Of a DNA stretch of 12,182 bases, positions 1 to 7,620 are shown piece by piece. The notes beneath the pieces were generated by a model. The model was not told where the DNA came from and made no database searches. It worked only from the letters and a program-made list of their open reading frames with translations. The stretch lies in the NCBI GenBank assembly GCA_002411545.1, contig DHTG01000063.1:1-12182 (forward strand), written 5' to 3'. The DNA is from Bacteroidales bacterium UBA5266 (lineage in GTDB: Bacteria; Bacteroidota; Bacteroidia; Bacteroidales; WCHB1-69). The translations under genes and the position numbers were made by a program. How positions within the stretch are numbered: the first letter of the stretch is position 1; every line of letters begins with the position of its first letter.

Positions 1-241
1 CACCACCTTCAATAAATTTATCTTTCAAAACCTGATTAAAAGATTTTTCAGCTGCAGTTTCTTCTTCGACCTCGGCTGCAACTGATTCAGCGGCTACTGC
101 TTCATTTTCTGCATTGGGCTTTACCGCAGCTTCTGTATCTGTTGTATTGGCTTTGGCTTGTTCTTCTTGTGCATATGCTACATTGGATGATCCAAATGTT
201 ATAAAACTTGCGATTGCTAATAAGGCAAATAACTTTTTCAT
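1..241 (-). CDS. exbB: ExbB/TolQ/MotA-type proton channel protein, N-terminal part only
   Basis: Only the first 80 codons are in the window; the gene runs off the left edge. The ATG at 241-239 gives a Sec-type signal (MKKLFALLAIASF..., likely cleavage after VAYA, about residue 24), then an Ala/Glu/Thr-rich acidic segment (about residues 25-66), then a block ending in LKDKFIEGG. From memory this arrangement matches Bacteroidota ExbB-like proteins, in which a cleavable signal and a low-complexity linker precede the first ExbB transmembrane helix; the KFIEGG block sits just before that helix. By family, ExbB works with ExbD and TonB in the inner membrane, using proton motive force to energise outer-membrane receptors. 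The channel domain itself is outside the window, so the call rests on the N-terminus. tRNA-Ser lies 51 nt upstream and I see no promoter box between them. Confidence 0.7.
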   Translation of the reverse strand, partial: MKKLFALLAIASFITFGSSNVAYAQEEQAKANTTDTEAAVKPNAENEAVAAESVAAEVEEETAAEKSFNQVLKDKFIEGG

Positions 242-292
242 ACTAATGCTTTTTAATTTTATTTTTTACGTCAATTTTTTATTATTTATATC

Positions 293-383
293 TGGCGGAG
301 AGACAGGGATTCGAACCCTGGAAGCGCTTGTGGCACTTACACACTTTCCAGGCGTGCTCCTTCGACCACTCGGACACCTCTCC
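293..383 (-). tRNA. tRNA-Ser (anticodon GGA)
   Basis: On the minus strand the sequence folds as a class II tRNA. The acceptor stem is GGAGAGG paired with TCTCTCC (one G-T pair), the anticodon stem CACGC/GTGTG encloses loop CTGGAAA with anticodon GGA (347-349 on the plus strand), and the long variable arm AAGTGC-CACAA-GCGCTT is typical of serine tRNAs. The T arm is CAGGG-TTCGAAT-CCCTG. The discriminator is G73, as serine identity requires, and CCA follows directly (293-295), so the 3' end seems to be encoded. It decodes UCC/UCU codons. A weak -7-like box (TAATTTAG on the minus strand, 411-404, one mismatch to TAnnTTTG) lies 20 nt upstream. Confidence 0.97.
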
Positions 384-567
384 TGTATTTAATTTTCAGA
401 GCGCTAAATTACTAAAAATCTTAATAAGAAATCTCCTTTTTTGTTTTTTTTTATTCAACAGCCTATATGTTTTTAAAATTCTATTTAACAAGTGTTTATT
501 ATATGATATATGGAAATTAAAGGCGTTTTTAGGTTTGATTTTTTGTCTCTTTTGTTAGAATGATGAC

Positions 568-615
568 ATAAAAACATCTTTCCTCTCTTTTTTTAGTGAA
601 AGCTTATGTTTTTAT
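568..615 (-). terminator. Possible terminator hairpin after the tatD-like gene
   Basis: ATAAAAACAT (568-577) and ATGTTTTTAT (606-615) form a perfect 10-bp inverted repeat. An inner CTTTC (578-582)/GAAAG (598-602) helix extends it across a 3-nt bulge. The TAA stop of the tatD-like gene (614-612) lies inside the outer stem. Read on the minus strand the U-run is within the 3' arm rather than after it, so this is a weak or non-canonical terminator. Confidence 0.35.
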
Positions 616-1379
616 AGCTTAAATAAATGTTTAGCGTTTGTACTGGTTATTTGAGCTACTTCGTCAATACTTATGTTTTTCAGTTTGGCTAATTGTTCGG
701 AAATCAGAGGAATGTAGTTACTTTGATTGCGTTTGCCACGATAGGGGACAGGGGTAAGAAAAGGAGCATCCGTTTCCAATACTAAATAACGTAAAGGTAT
801 TTGTTTTACGACTTCTTGTATGCCAGAGTTTTTATAGGTAAGCGTACCACCTATGCCAAGGTAAAAACCTTTTTCAATTACTTTTTTAGCTTGATTGATA
901 TCTCCCGAAAAGCAATGAAAAATACCTTTGAAATTTGCCTTAGGATATTCATTCAGTACATGTAATATTTCAGCAAATGATTTACGCGAATGAATAATTA
1001 GAGGTAAATCGTGTAGTAAAGCAAAATCAATTTGTTGCTTGAATGCCATGATTTGTTCGTTGATATAGGTTTTATCCCAATATAAGTCAATGCCAACTTC
1101 TCCAATGGCAAGGTATAACTCAGAATCATATTGATTAAGAATATAGTCTAATTCTTCTTGATAATTGCTGTTTACATCTGAGGGATGTAGCCCTAACATA
1201 GGATAGCAATGTTTTGGATAGGTACGACATACCTTTATCATAGGAATAATTGTTTCTCGATTTATGTTGGGTAATAGCAAAGTATTAACATTTGCACTTA
1301 TGCTTGCCTGCAAAACTTCATCTCGGTCTTCATCAAAATCGTTCAAATAGAAATGGCAATGTGTGTCGACAAATTCCAT
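612..1379 (-). CDS. tatD: TatD/YcfH family metal-dependent hydrolase (putative DNase)
   Basis: A 255-residue protein, the usual length for TatD/YcfH enzymes, with the metal-dependent TIM-barrel (amidohydrolase-like) fold. The expected metal ligands are all visible: DTHCH (H7, H9), GEVGID (E94), IIHSR (H130), FHCFSG (H155) and ETDAP (D204). By family this is a cytoplasmic divalent-metal nuclease with reported 3'-5' exonuclease activity on DNA; the true substrate of this YcfH-like subgroup is less certain. The ATG lies 1 nt after the TGA of the upstream HAD gene (TGA-T-ATG), so translational coupling is likely. There is no frameshift or missing motif. The family call is firm; the symbol is used in the broad sense, and a tatD/ycfH distinction cannot be made here. 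Confidence 0.92.
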   Translation of the reverse strand: MEFVDTHCHFYLNDFDEDRDEVLQASISANVNTLLLPNINRETIIPMIKVCRTYPKHCYPMLGLHPSDVNSNYQEELDYILNQYDSELYLAIGEVGIDLYWDKTYINEQIMAFKQQIDFALLHDLPLIIHSRKSFAEILHVLNEYPKANFKGIFHCFSGDINQAKKVIEKGFYLGIGGTLTYKNSGIQEVVKQIPLRYLVLETDAPFLTPVPYRGKRNQSNYIPLISEQLAKLKNISIDEVAQITSTNAKHLFKL

Positions 1380-1380
1380 A

Positions 1381-2055
1381 TCATGAGCGTTTTAATAAAG
1401 GATGTTCAAATAAGTTTGAAAAATCCTCTTCGGGTTTTACTAAAAAAGTATTAAATCCAAGCAATTGAGCTGTTTGAATGTTTTTTTCTCCGTCTTCCAA
1501 AAAAAGACTTTCTTCTGGTAGAATTCCAGCATCGTCAAGCATCATTTCAAATATTTTTTTATGGGGTTTGCACACTTTCATTTCAAACGAAAGATAGAGT
1601 TTATCGAAATAATCTTCTATGCGAGAGCCGTATGTATGGAAATAGGATTCACAACTATAATTATAAATCATCTCGTTGATATTGCTCAAAAGGAATAGCT
1701 TATAATGCTTACGTAAGGTAGACAGGAGTGCTAATTTGTAGCGGGGTAAATCGACCAAAAAAGAAAAAAAAGCTTTTTTTATCTCTTCGTCGCTTATGGC
1801 ATGTTGACTCATGTTACGTATACTATTGAGAAATTCGCGGGAACTGATTTTGCCTTCTTCGAATAAGAGAAATATTCCTTTCTGGCACCAATTGTTTAAT
1901 AATTCAGCCACGGCCGGTATGCCTAAGTCGGCAAAAGCTTTTATGCTTCTGTCTTTATTGAGATCGATAAGGACACCTCCAAAATCGAAAATGAGTGTTT
2001 TTATGACAGTAGTTTTTTCTGTTAGGTGTAATCTTTCTGTTAATAATGGATCCAT
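1381..2055 (-). CDS. HAD-superfamily phosphatase (YihX-like, subfamily IA type)
   Basis: A 224-residue cytosolic HAD hydrolase. Motif I is LIFDFGGVL with nucleophile D24; motif II is FLLSNIN (S124); motif III is the lysine in CKPHKKIFE (K163); motif IV is FLEDGEKN (E187, D188). The segment between motifs I and II is a helical cap of subfamily IA type. The residue two after the nucleophile, usually the general acid Asp, is Gly26; the DxGGV/DxGNV form also occurs in YihX-like proteins, one of which is a known alpha-D-glucose-1-phosphatase in E. coli. Substrate here is unknown, a small sugar phosphate or nucleotide being likely. The first ATG leaves about 17 residues before the beta-strand of motif I, slightly longer than usual. 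It is coupled to the tatD-like gene downstream; 132 nt without a clear promoter box separate it from speB. Confidence 0.88.
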   Translation of the reverse strand: MDPLLTERLHLTEKTTVIKTLIFDFGGVLIDLNKDRSIKAFADLGIPAVAELLNNWCQKGIFLLFEEGKISSREFLNSIRNMSQHAISDEEIKKAFFSFLVDLPRYKLALLSTLRKHYKLFLLSNINEMIYNYSCESYFHTYGSRIEDYFDKLYLSFEMKVCKPHKKIFEMMLDDAGILPEESLFLEDGEKNIQTAQLLGFNTFLVKPEEDFSNLFEHPLLKRS

Positions 2056-2187
2056 ATATGCATTGATTTCTTTCCATTATAAAAACTGAATGCGTTTTGT
2101 TTTATTGTTTAGGTTCGAAAAGAAATGAGTAAATCATAGATTATGAGGAATAAATGGATGCGAATGAAAGACTGAGTAAGTAGTGTT

Positions 2188-3060
2188 TTATTGTGTTTTA
2201 TTATGTGTAAAAAAAGCTTTTTTGCCTATTTTAGTGATTACTTTATAACATAACACAGCTGCCAAGACATCGGATGATTTATCGTAAGGATTGGGACAAA
2301 GTTCCACGATATCGAATCCGACAATACGTTTAGAAGCATTTACTTTTGTTATAAAATCAATTACTTGCCACCAATTCATTCCACCGGGCAAGGGAGTTCC
2401 GGTTGAGGGTAGGATGGAAGGGTCGAAACAATCAAGGTCGATGGTAAGATAAACGTTATCTTTTAATTTTTCGATGGCTTTATCCATCCAGCTATTATCG
2501 GATCGCATCTGATGTGTGTAAAAAATAGCGTCTTTATCAATAAATTCTTTCTCTTCCGTGCATACATTTCGTATGCCTACTTGTACAATATTTGTGAGTG
2601 CTTTAGCCCTGTGCATCACGCAAGCATGGTTGTAGATGGAATTATGGTATTCAGGACGTAAATCGGCATGAGCATCTAACTGAAGTATACTCATGTTTGG
2701 ATATTTTTCGGCATGGGCTTGCATAGCTCCTATACTTATACTGTGTTCACCGCCGAGGACAACCAAGGTTTTGTTTTCGTTTATGTAATGTTTTGCTCTT
2801 TGATAAACAGCTTGAACAACTTGTTCAGGACTTTGATTTTCAGTGACGGCTTTAGCCGTATGTATACCACAACTGTATATTTCAATATCTTCTTCTATGT
2901 CGTATAATTCAATGCTGTCGGATGCATCAATGATGGCTTGGGGCCCTTTATCGGCGCCTTTTACAAAGGTACTTGTTCCATCATAGGGAACAGGCAATAT
3001 GACAACTTTTGCTTTATCATAGTCGTTATAGCTTGAAGGCATATCTAAAAAGTAGTCCAT
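2188..3060 (-). CDS. speB: Agmatinase-type ureohydrolase
   Basis: A 290-residue member of the arginase/agmatinase family. Binuclear manganese ligands are all present: GGEHS (H106), DAHADLR (D129, H131, D133) and TIDLDCFDPS (D208, D210), with the conserved GFDIVEL (E253). SIYNHACVMHR (141-151) and the PGG of the active-site rim are as in agmatinases rather than arginases. The expected reaction is agmatine + water to putrescine + urea in the cytoplasm, in the arginine-decarboxylase route to polyamines; guanidinobutyrase or another specificity cannot be excluded. No arginine decarboxylase gene is in the window. Its ATG overlaps the last 16 nt of pgi, so it is surely co-transcribed with it. A palindromic A6-GC-T6-like run at the 3' end (about 2208-2221) encodes GKKAFF and is coding, not a terminator. 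Confidence 0.93.
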   Translation of the reverse strand: MDYFLDMPSSYNDYDKAKVVILPVPYDGTSTFVKGADKGPQAIIDASDSIELYDIEEDIEIYSCGIHTAKAVTENQSPEQVVQAVYQRAKHYINENKTLVVLGGEHSISIGAMQAHAEKYPNMSILQLDAHADLRPEYHNSIYNHACVMHRAKALTNIVQVGIRNVCTEEKEFIDKDAIFYTHQMRSDNSWMDKAIEKLKDNVYLTIDLDCFDPSILPSTGTPLPGGMNWWQVIDFITKVNASKRIVGFDIVELCPNPYDKSSDVLAAVLCYKVITKIGKKAFFTHNKTQ

Positions 3061-4370
3061 TGACTATTGTTTTTAAGTCGTAATTGTATTTTTTTATGTG
3101 CTGATTTATATCCTTCTTTGTTAAGTAATGCAAACATATTTTGTTTATATGCTTCTACTCCAGGTTGGTCGAAAGGATTCACTCCTAAGGCATAACCGCT
3201 GATTGCACAAGCAAGCTCAAAGAAATATATTAAAGCACCCAATGTTCTTTCGCTTATGGTTTCCAGTTCAATTTCGATAATGGGAACCCCTCCATCTTGA
3301 TGAGCTAAAATAGTTCCGGTTTTTGCCTCACGGTTGATAGCCGAAATACGTTTATCTGAAATATAATTTAGCGTGTCATAATTATCAGAGTCGTAAGGTA
3401 TTTTACAGCGTTTGGTGGTTTCTGCGACCGATAAAACAGTTTCAAAAACAATGCGTTGACCTTCTTGCATATATTGTCCCATAGAGTGTAAATCGGTTGT
3501 ATATATTGCTCCGGCCGGAAAAATACCTTTCTGTTCTTTGCCTTCACTCTCGCCGAATAATTGTTTCCACCATTCAATGAAATAAAAGAGTTTAGGTTCA
3601 AAACTTGTCATAACTTCAATCAGATGTCCTTTATTTAACATGATATTGCGAAAAAGGGCATATTGTATCGATAAATTAGCATCCTTAGGTGTTTCTAATG
3701 ATTTCGCCATCTCTTTAGCGCCTTGAATAAGCGCTTCAATATTAAATCCGGCCAATGCTATGGGGACCAGTCCAACCGGTGTTAAAACAGAATATCTACC
3801 TCCTACATCATCGGGTATAATAAAAGATTTATAGCCTTTTTGGTCTGCTAAACGTTTTAAAGCTCCTTTCTCTTTATCGGTGATGCATATGATACGTTTT
3901 TGTGCGCTTCGTAAACCGTATTTTTTTTCACAATGCTTTTGAAGTAAACGAAAAGAAACCGATGTTTCAGTAGTAGTACCGGATTTGGAAATAACTACTA
4001 TGGAATAATCGACGGTATTTAGAAAATCCAATAAATCAGCATGATAGTCTTCCGAAAGATTATGTCCGGCATAAATAACTTGCATCTGATTTGTTGGAAA
4101 AGAAGGGCTTAATGCTTCGATAACGGCACGAGCTCCTAAATATGATCCTCCTATGCCGGTAAGGACGATGTATTTGGAAGCACTGCTTATGCTTTGCCTT
4201 AGGATTTGAATTTCACTTATTAATGCTTTTGAAGCTATGTTGTCAACATCCATCCACCCTAGGAAATCATTCCCTTTGCCTTGGCGGTTTTGTAATGTAG
4301 CATAAGATTCTAAAACTTTTTGTTCTAATTTTTTACTTTTAAACCGAGTGTGTTTTATTATTTTAATCAT
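3045..4370 (-). CDS. pgi: Glucose-6-phosphate isomerase, short (bacterial/Gram-positive-like) type
   Basis: A 441-residue enzyme for fructose-6-phosphate/glucose-6-phosphate interconversion in glycolysis and gluconeogenesis. Its length fits the short class (about 445 residues) rather than the 550-residue E. coli type. The SIS fold is shown by TGIGGSYLGARA (71-82) and the phosphate-binding SKSGTTTET (128-136). The family signatures GGRYSVLTPVG (190-200) and FDQPGVEAYK (400-409) are intact. Likely catalytic residues are E274 in GESEGK, H295 in TDLHSMGQ and K409. The ATG lies only 23 nt beyond the 3' end of tRNA-Thr, with no Shine-Dalgarno sequence (CTTCACTAAAATATTG region), so the mRNA probably starts at the tRNA promoter. 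The 3' end overlaps speB by 16 nt. Confidence 0.96.
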   Translation of the reverse strand: MIKIIKHTRFKSKKLEQKVLESYATLQNRQGKGNDFLGWMDVDNIASKALISEIQILRQSISSASKYIVLTGIGGSYLGARAVIEALSPSFPTNQMQVIYAGHNLSEDYHADLLDFLNTVDYSIVVISKSGTTTETSVSFRLLQKHCEKKYGLRSAQKRIICITDKEKGALKRLADQKGYKSFIIPDDVGGRYSVLTPVGLVPIALAGFNIEALIQGAKEMAKSLETPKDANLSIQYALFRNIMLNKGHLIEVMTSFEPKLFYFIEWWKQLFGESEGKEQKGIFPAGAIYTTDLHSMGQYMQEGQRIVFETVLSVAETTKRCKIPYDSDNYDTLNYISDKRISAINREAKTGTILAHQDGGVPIIEIELETISERTLGALIYFFELACAISGYALGVNPFDQPGVEAYKQNMFALLNKEGYKSAHKKIQLRLKNNSQWTTF

Positions 4371-4393
4371 TTCGACAATATTTTAGTGAAGAG

Positions 4394-4466
<73 letters not shown>

Positions 4467-4478
4467 ATAATAGTTCTG

Positions 4479-4486
4479 CAAAAGTA
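4479..4486 (-). promoter_or_regulatory. Bacteroidota -7 promoter box for tRNA-Thr (and probably pgi-speB)
   Basis: The minus strand reads TACTTTTG followed by CA, a perfect TAnnTTTG(CA) match. It would place the transcript start about 8-10 nt before the tRNA 5' end (4466), a natural leader. No good -33 TTTG is seen at the standard distance. The box lies in the 33 nt between the recQ stop and the tRNA, which supports it. Confidence 0.6.
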
Positions 4487-4499
4487 GTAAATTTATTGA

Positions 4500-6407
4500 T
4501 TATAATTCATGCCAACGCAATTTTTTTTCTTCAGTGTAAACGATCTTATTGTTATCGAGTAGCCACTGCAGAACCTTTACTGTTTTTTCTTCCGAGAAGT
4601 GCGTTTTTTCTATCAATTCGTCAATACTTACATCCGACTTTGTCAGTATAGGTTTTATGATATCCAATACATTGTCAAACTCTAAGGAAGAGAGCTCTAT
4701 TTTATTCCTTTCCAAACATACATCACATTTTCCACAACGGATGCTTTCGCTTTCACCAAAATAAGCAAGTAATTGGCGACTTCGACATTTGGTTTGATTT
4801 GTTACGTATTGTATGACGGCATCGAGTTTTTCACGATCGCTTTGCATACGTTCTTTATAGATAGTTTCGGATAGCATAAGGTATTTCGATTCAAATCGAT
4901 TAGCTAAGAAAACAATGCGCGGTAATTCCGTTTGGGGTTGATAAATGAGTATGCCCAAATGGTGTAGTTTATGAAGAACATCTATGATTGTTTGAAGAGG
5001 AATATTGGCACGTTTGGCTAATTCGTTTTCATAAATACGTGTAAAATCTGTTAATAACCCGGCATATGAACGCAATAACAATTTAATAAAGGCATCAAAA
5101 TATGGATTTTCTACTTGAAAGCGATACAAATCTTCGCGGGAACAATGTATATATATCTTTGATGCGTTGGAATAGGGGTCGGTAAACACGATCAAACCGG
5201 CCTTTTCAACAAACTTCAACGCATGATAGGTGCTCAAGGGATTTTGTTTGTAAGTAGTAGCAAAATCGTTGTTATCGAATTCGAAGGAAAGGCCTTCTCC
5301 ACTGCCTACAGGGATGCGATAATAATTGCATAAGGCCTGATATATATCTTGAATAAGAGGTAGCTCAGGATAACTTAGTTTAAATGTGTTTTCAAGATGG
5401 ATGATGTCTGCTTGTTCATAAAGGAGAATGGCATATGCTTTTCTTTCATCTCTACCGGAGCGACCGGCTTCTTGAAAATAAGCTTCAAGCGTATCGGGCA
5501 AATCCATGTGAACTACAAAACGTACGTCGGGTTTATCAATACCCATACCGAAAGCGTTAGTAGCAACCATGATGCGATTTTTGTTTTTTGTCCACCAATG
5601 TTGTTTTTTATTCCTTAGTTCTACACTTAATCCGGCATGATAATAATCAGCCGATTCGTGATTTGATTTTAAAAACTGTGCTATTTCTTGTGTTTTACGT
5701 CGGTTTCTGACATAGATAATGCCGGAGCCCGGTGTTTTTTTTACAATCTTTAGTAAGCGTTTAAGTTTATTCTCTTCATGCATGGTAAAATAAATGAGGT
5801 TCGATCGCATAAAGCTTTTTTGAAACACATTTTCTTCTTTAAAGCATAGTTTTTCTTGAATGTCTTGAACTACTTTTGAAGTGGCGGTGGCGGTTAAGGC
5901 TAATACAGGTATATGTTTAGTAAACAAAGATCTAACATTAGCTATTTCTAAATAGGAAGGACGGAAATCATAGCCCCATTGCGAAATGCAATGCGCTTCA
6001 TCCACGGCAAGCAAACAAACATTCATTTGTTGCAGGGAATTCTTCATCAAGGTGTTCTTCAAACGCTCGGGAGAAATATACAGTAGCTTCACTTCACCTC
6101 GGATACATCGAGTGAGTATCAGTTCAATTTCTTTGTTGTGCATGCCTGTATGTATAGTAGCGGCCGGAATATTTCTTCTTTGAAGGTTCTCTACCTGGTC
6201 TTTCATCAGGGAAATCAAAGGGGTTATTACTATACAGATGCCTTCCTGAGCAAGTGCAGCCACTTGAAAACAAATCGATTTTCCTCCACCTGTGGGAAGC
6301 AATGCTAAGGTGTCCTTGCCATCTAACACGGATAGAATGATTTCTTCCTGCAAGGTACGAAACTTCGAAAATCCCCAATATCTTTGTAAAATAGCTTTGA
6401 TATCCAT
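4500..6407 (-). CDS. recQ: RecQ-family ATP-dependent DNA helicase, Bacteroidota-type architecture, no HRDC
   Basis: A 635-residue 3'-5' superfamily 2 DNA helicase for recombination and repair. The helicase core (about residues 5-340) shows FRTLQEE (motif 0), Walker A LPTGGGKS (37-44), DEAH (136-139), the RecQ aromatic-rich loop CISQWGYDFRPSY (140-152), TATAT (172-176) and motif VI QEAGRSGRD (312-320). The zinc cysteines are C541, C558, C561 and C564 (CRSRQLLAYFGE ... CGKCDVC), followed by about 70 residues that look like a small winged helix. There is no HRDC. About 200 residues containing two helix-turn-helix-like stretches lie between core and zinc module, where E. coli RecQ has about 25. 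I chose the ATG at 6407; an 18-nt-longer reading starts with TTG at 6425, but that TTG is part of a promoter box. mnmA ends 104 nt upstream; tRNA-Thr follows. Confidence 0.94.
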   Translation of the reverse strand: MDIKAILQRYWGFSKFRTLQEEIILSVLDGKDTLALLPTGGGKSICFQVAALAQEGICIVITPLISLMKDQVENLQRRNIPAATIHTGMHNKEIELILTRCIRGEVKLLYISPERLKNTLMKNSLQQMNVCLLAVDEAHCISQWGYDFRPSYLEIANVRSLFTKHIPVLALTATATSKVVQDIQEKLCFKEENVFQKSFMRSNLIYFTMHEENKLKRLLKIVKKTPGSGIIYVRNRRKTQEIAQFLKSNHESADYYHAGLSVELRNKKQHWWTKNKNRIMVATNAFGMGIDKPDVRFVVHMDLPDTLEAYFQEAGRSGRDERKAYAILLYEQADIIHLENTFKLSYPELPLIQDIYQALCNYYRIPVGSGEGLSFEFDNNDFATTYKQNPLSTYHALKFVEKAGLIVFTDPYSNASKIYIHCSREDLYRFQVENPYFDAFIKLLLRSYAGLLTDFTRIYENELAKRANIPLQTIIDVLHKLHHLGILIYQPQTELPRIVFLANRFESKYLMLSETIYKERMQSDREKLDAVIQYVTNQTKCRSRQLLAYFGESESIRCGKCDVCLERNKIELSSLEFDNVLDIIKPILTKSDVSIDELIEKTHFSEEKTVKVLQWLLDNNKIVYTEEKKLRWHEL

Positions 6408-6422
6408 TTCCAGTTTTTTTTG

Positions 6423-6430
6423 CAAATATA
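6423..6430 (-). promoter_or_regulatory. Bacteroidota -7 promoter box for recQ
   Basis: The minus strand reads TATATTTG then CA, a perfect TAnnTTTG(CA) match. The implied transcript start is near 6418, about 11 nt before the ATG at 6407. It covers the alternative TTG start at 6425 and so argues against it. No clear -33 TTTG is seen. Confidence 0.55.
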
Positions 6431-6431
6431 C

Positions 6432-6461
6432 GTAAAAATATTCAATATGTATTATTTTTAC
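6432..6461 (-). terminator. AT-rich hairpin between mnmA and recQ; possible terminator or operator
   Basis: GTAAAAATA (6432-6440) and TATTTTTAC (6453-6461) form a perfect 9-bp inverted repeat with a 12-nt loop. As with the hairpin after the tatD-like gene, the U-run on the minus strand is inside the 3' arm. It abuts the recQ -7 box, so it could end the ywqK-like/mnmA transcript, or be a binding site controlling recQ. Too weak in GC to be a textbook terminator. Confidence 0.35.
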
Positions 6462-6511
6462 ACGTTGAACTTTCTTCTTTTTGATGCAATAAACGGGGAA
6501 GCAAGAAATCC

Positions 6512-7618
6512 TTATAGATTTACATCCTGTGGAGGATACGTAATAATACCTCCGGCAATTAAGTCTTCTCCTTCGTACATAACCCCCGATTGACCCGGGG
6601 TAACCGCAGCTACAGGGTTGATAAACTGTCCTTTGATGTAGCCATCGTCTTGTGTAAGGGTGGCCATAGTGCCTGCATCGAGATACCTGATACGCACTAA
6701 TGCTTCTAAATGTTGAGGAATGTTTGGATATTTGTGTAATACATAATCTTTCACGTAGATGTCGGTGGTAAACAAATCATTTCTTTCACCCAAAGTAACG
6801 GTATTGTTTATGGGGTCAATGGCATAGACATATTTACGTTTCCCAAAGGAATAGCGTAAGCCTTTGCGCTGTCCTATGGTGTAGTTAGGTAATCCCAGAT
6901 GTTGTCCGAGAACGTTGCCCTTCATATCTAAAAAGTTACCGGGAGGATGTTTAGTCTCATAATTTTCTACATTCTCCTTGATAAATCTACGGTAGTCATT
7001 GTCGGGAATAAAACAGATTTCTTGACTTTCTCTTTTCTTAGAAAGTTTTTCAAAGCCTTTTTGTTTGGCAATATTTCGCACTTCATTTTTTGTCAAATCG
7101 CCCAAGGGGAATATTGTTTGAGCGAGGCATTCTTGGCTTAATTTCCACAGAAAGTAACTTTGATCTTTTTTAGGATCTATGCCTTTCTTTAAGAAATATC
7201 TGTTGTTTTCGAAGCCGATACGCGCATAATGCCCGGTTGCAATTTTGTCGCAATTCATGGCTTTGGCTACTTCTAATAAACGTCCCCATTTAATGGTAGC
7301 ATTACACAATACACAGGGATTGGGTGTGCGACCTTGGGTGTATTCATAGATAAAATCTTGGATAACCGTTTGTTTAAAATCATCTCTTAAATCTAGGATA
7401 TGATGTTCAAACCCTAAGGTTTCAGCCATTTGTTTTGCTTCTATCAATGTGTTGATATTGCAGCATCCGGTTTCTTTTTCCAAGCATGCCGTAGAAAGAC
7501 TGTCGTATGCGCGAAAAGTAACTCCTACCAATTCATATCCTTGTTCAAGTAAAAGTATGGCGGATACACTGCTATCAATACCTCCGCTCATTGCCATGAG
7601 TACTTTTTGTTTTTTCAT
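6512..7618 (-). CDS. mnmA: tRNA-specific 2-thiouridylase MnmA
   Basis: A 368-residue enzyme that adds sulfur to C2 of U34 in tRNAs for Lys, Glu and Gln, using ATP and a relayed persulfide sulfur. The N-terminal PP-loop is SGGIDSS (11-17). The catalytic cysteines are C102 in NPCVLCN, the same number as in E. coli, and C202 in ESQEICFI. TGHYARI (128-134), KDQSYFLW (151-158) and the GQRKGL of the central domain (249-254) are intact, with a C-terminal beta-barrel ending PGQSGVMYEGEDLIAGGII-type sequence. An extra CxKETGCC-type segment lies at about 45-53. Bacteroides genomes often carry more than one mnmA, so this may be one paralogue. The ATG lies 2 nt after the stop of the YwqK-like gene, so the two form an operon. 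No strong Shine-Dalgarno sequence. Confidence 0.95.
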   Translation of the reverse strand: MKKQKVLMAMSGGIDSSVSAILLLEQGYELVGVTFRAYDSLSTACLEKETGCCNINTLIEAKQMAETLGFEHHILDLRDDFKQTVIQDFIYEYTQGRTPNPCVLCNATIKWGRLLEVAKAMNCDKIATGHYARIGFENNRYFLKKGIDPKKDQSYFLWKLSQECLAQTIFPLGDLTKNEVRNIAKQKGFEKLSKKRESQEICFIPDNDYRRFIKENVENYETKHPPGNFLDMKGNVLGQHLGLPNYTIGQRKGLRYSFGKRKYVYAIDPINNTVTLGERNDLFTTDIYVKDYVLHKYPNIPQHLEALVRIRYLDAGTMATLTQDDGYIKGQFINPVAAVTPGQSGVMYEGEDLIAGGIITYPPQDVNL

Positions 7619-7620
7619 CT

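Noticed and set aside
114..558. Plus-strand open frames over the exbB-like start and tRNA-Ser
   Set aside because: They are antisense to a signal-peptide gene and run through a tRNA; no coding character of their own.
2208..2221. Palindrome of A and T runs around GC near the end of speB, as a terminator
   Set aside because: It is inside the coding frame (GKKAFF), has no loop and precedes the stop codon by several residues.
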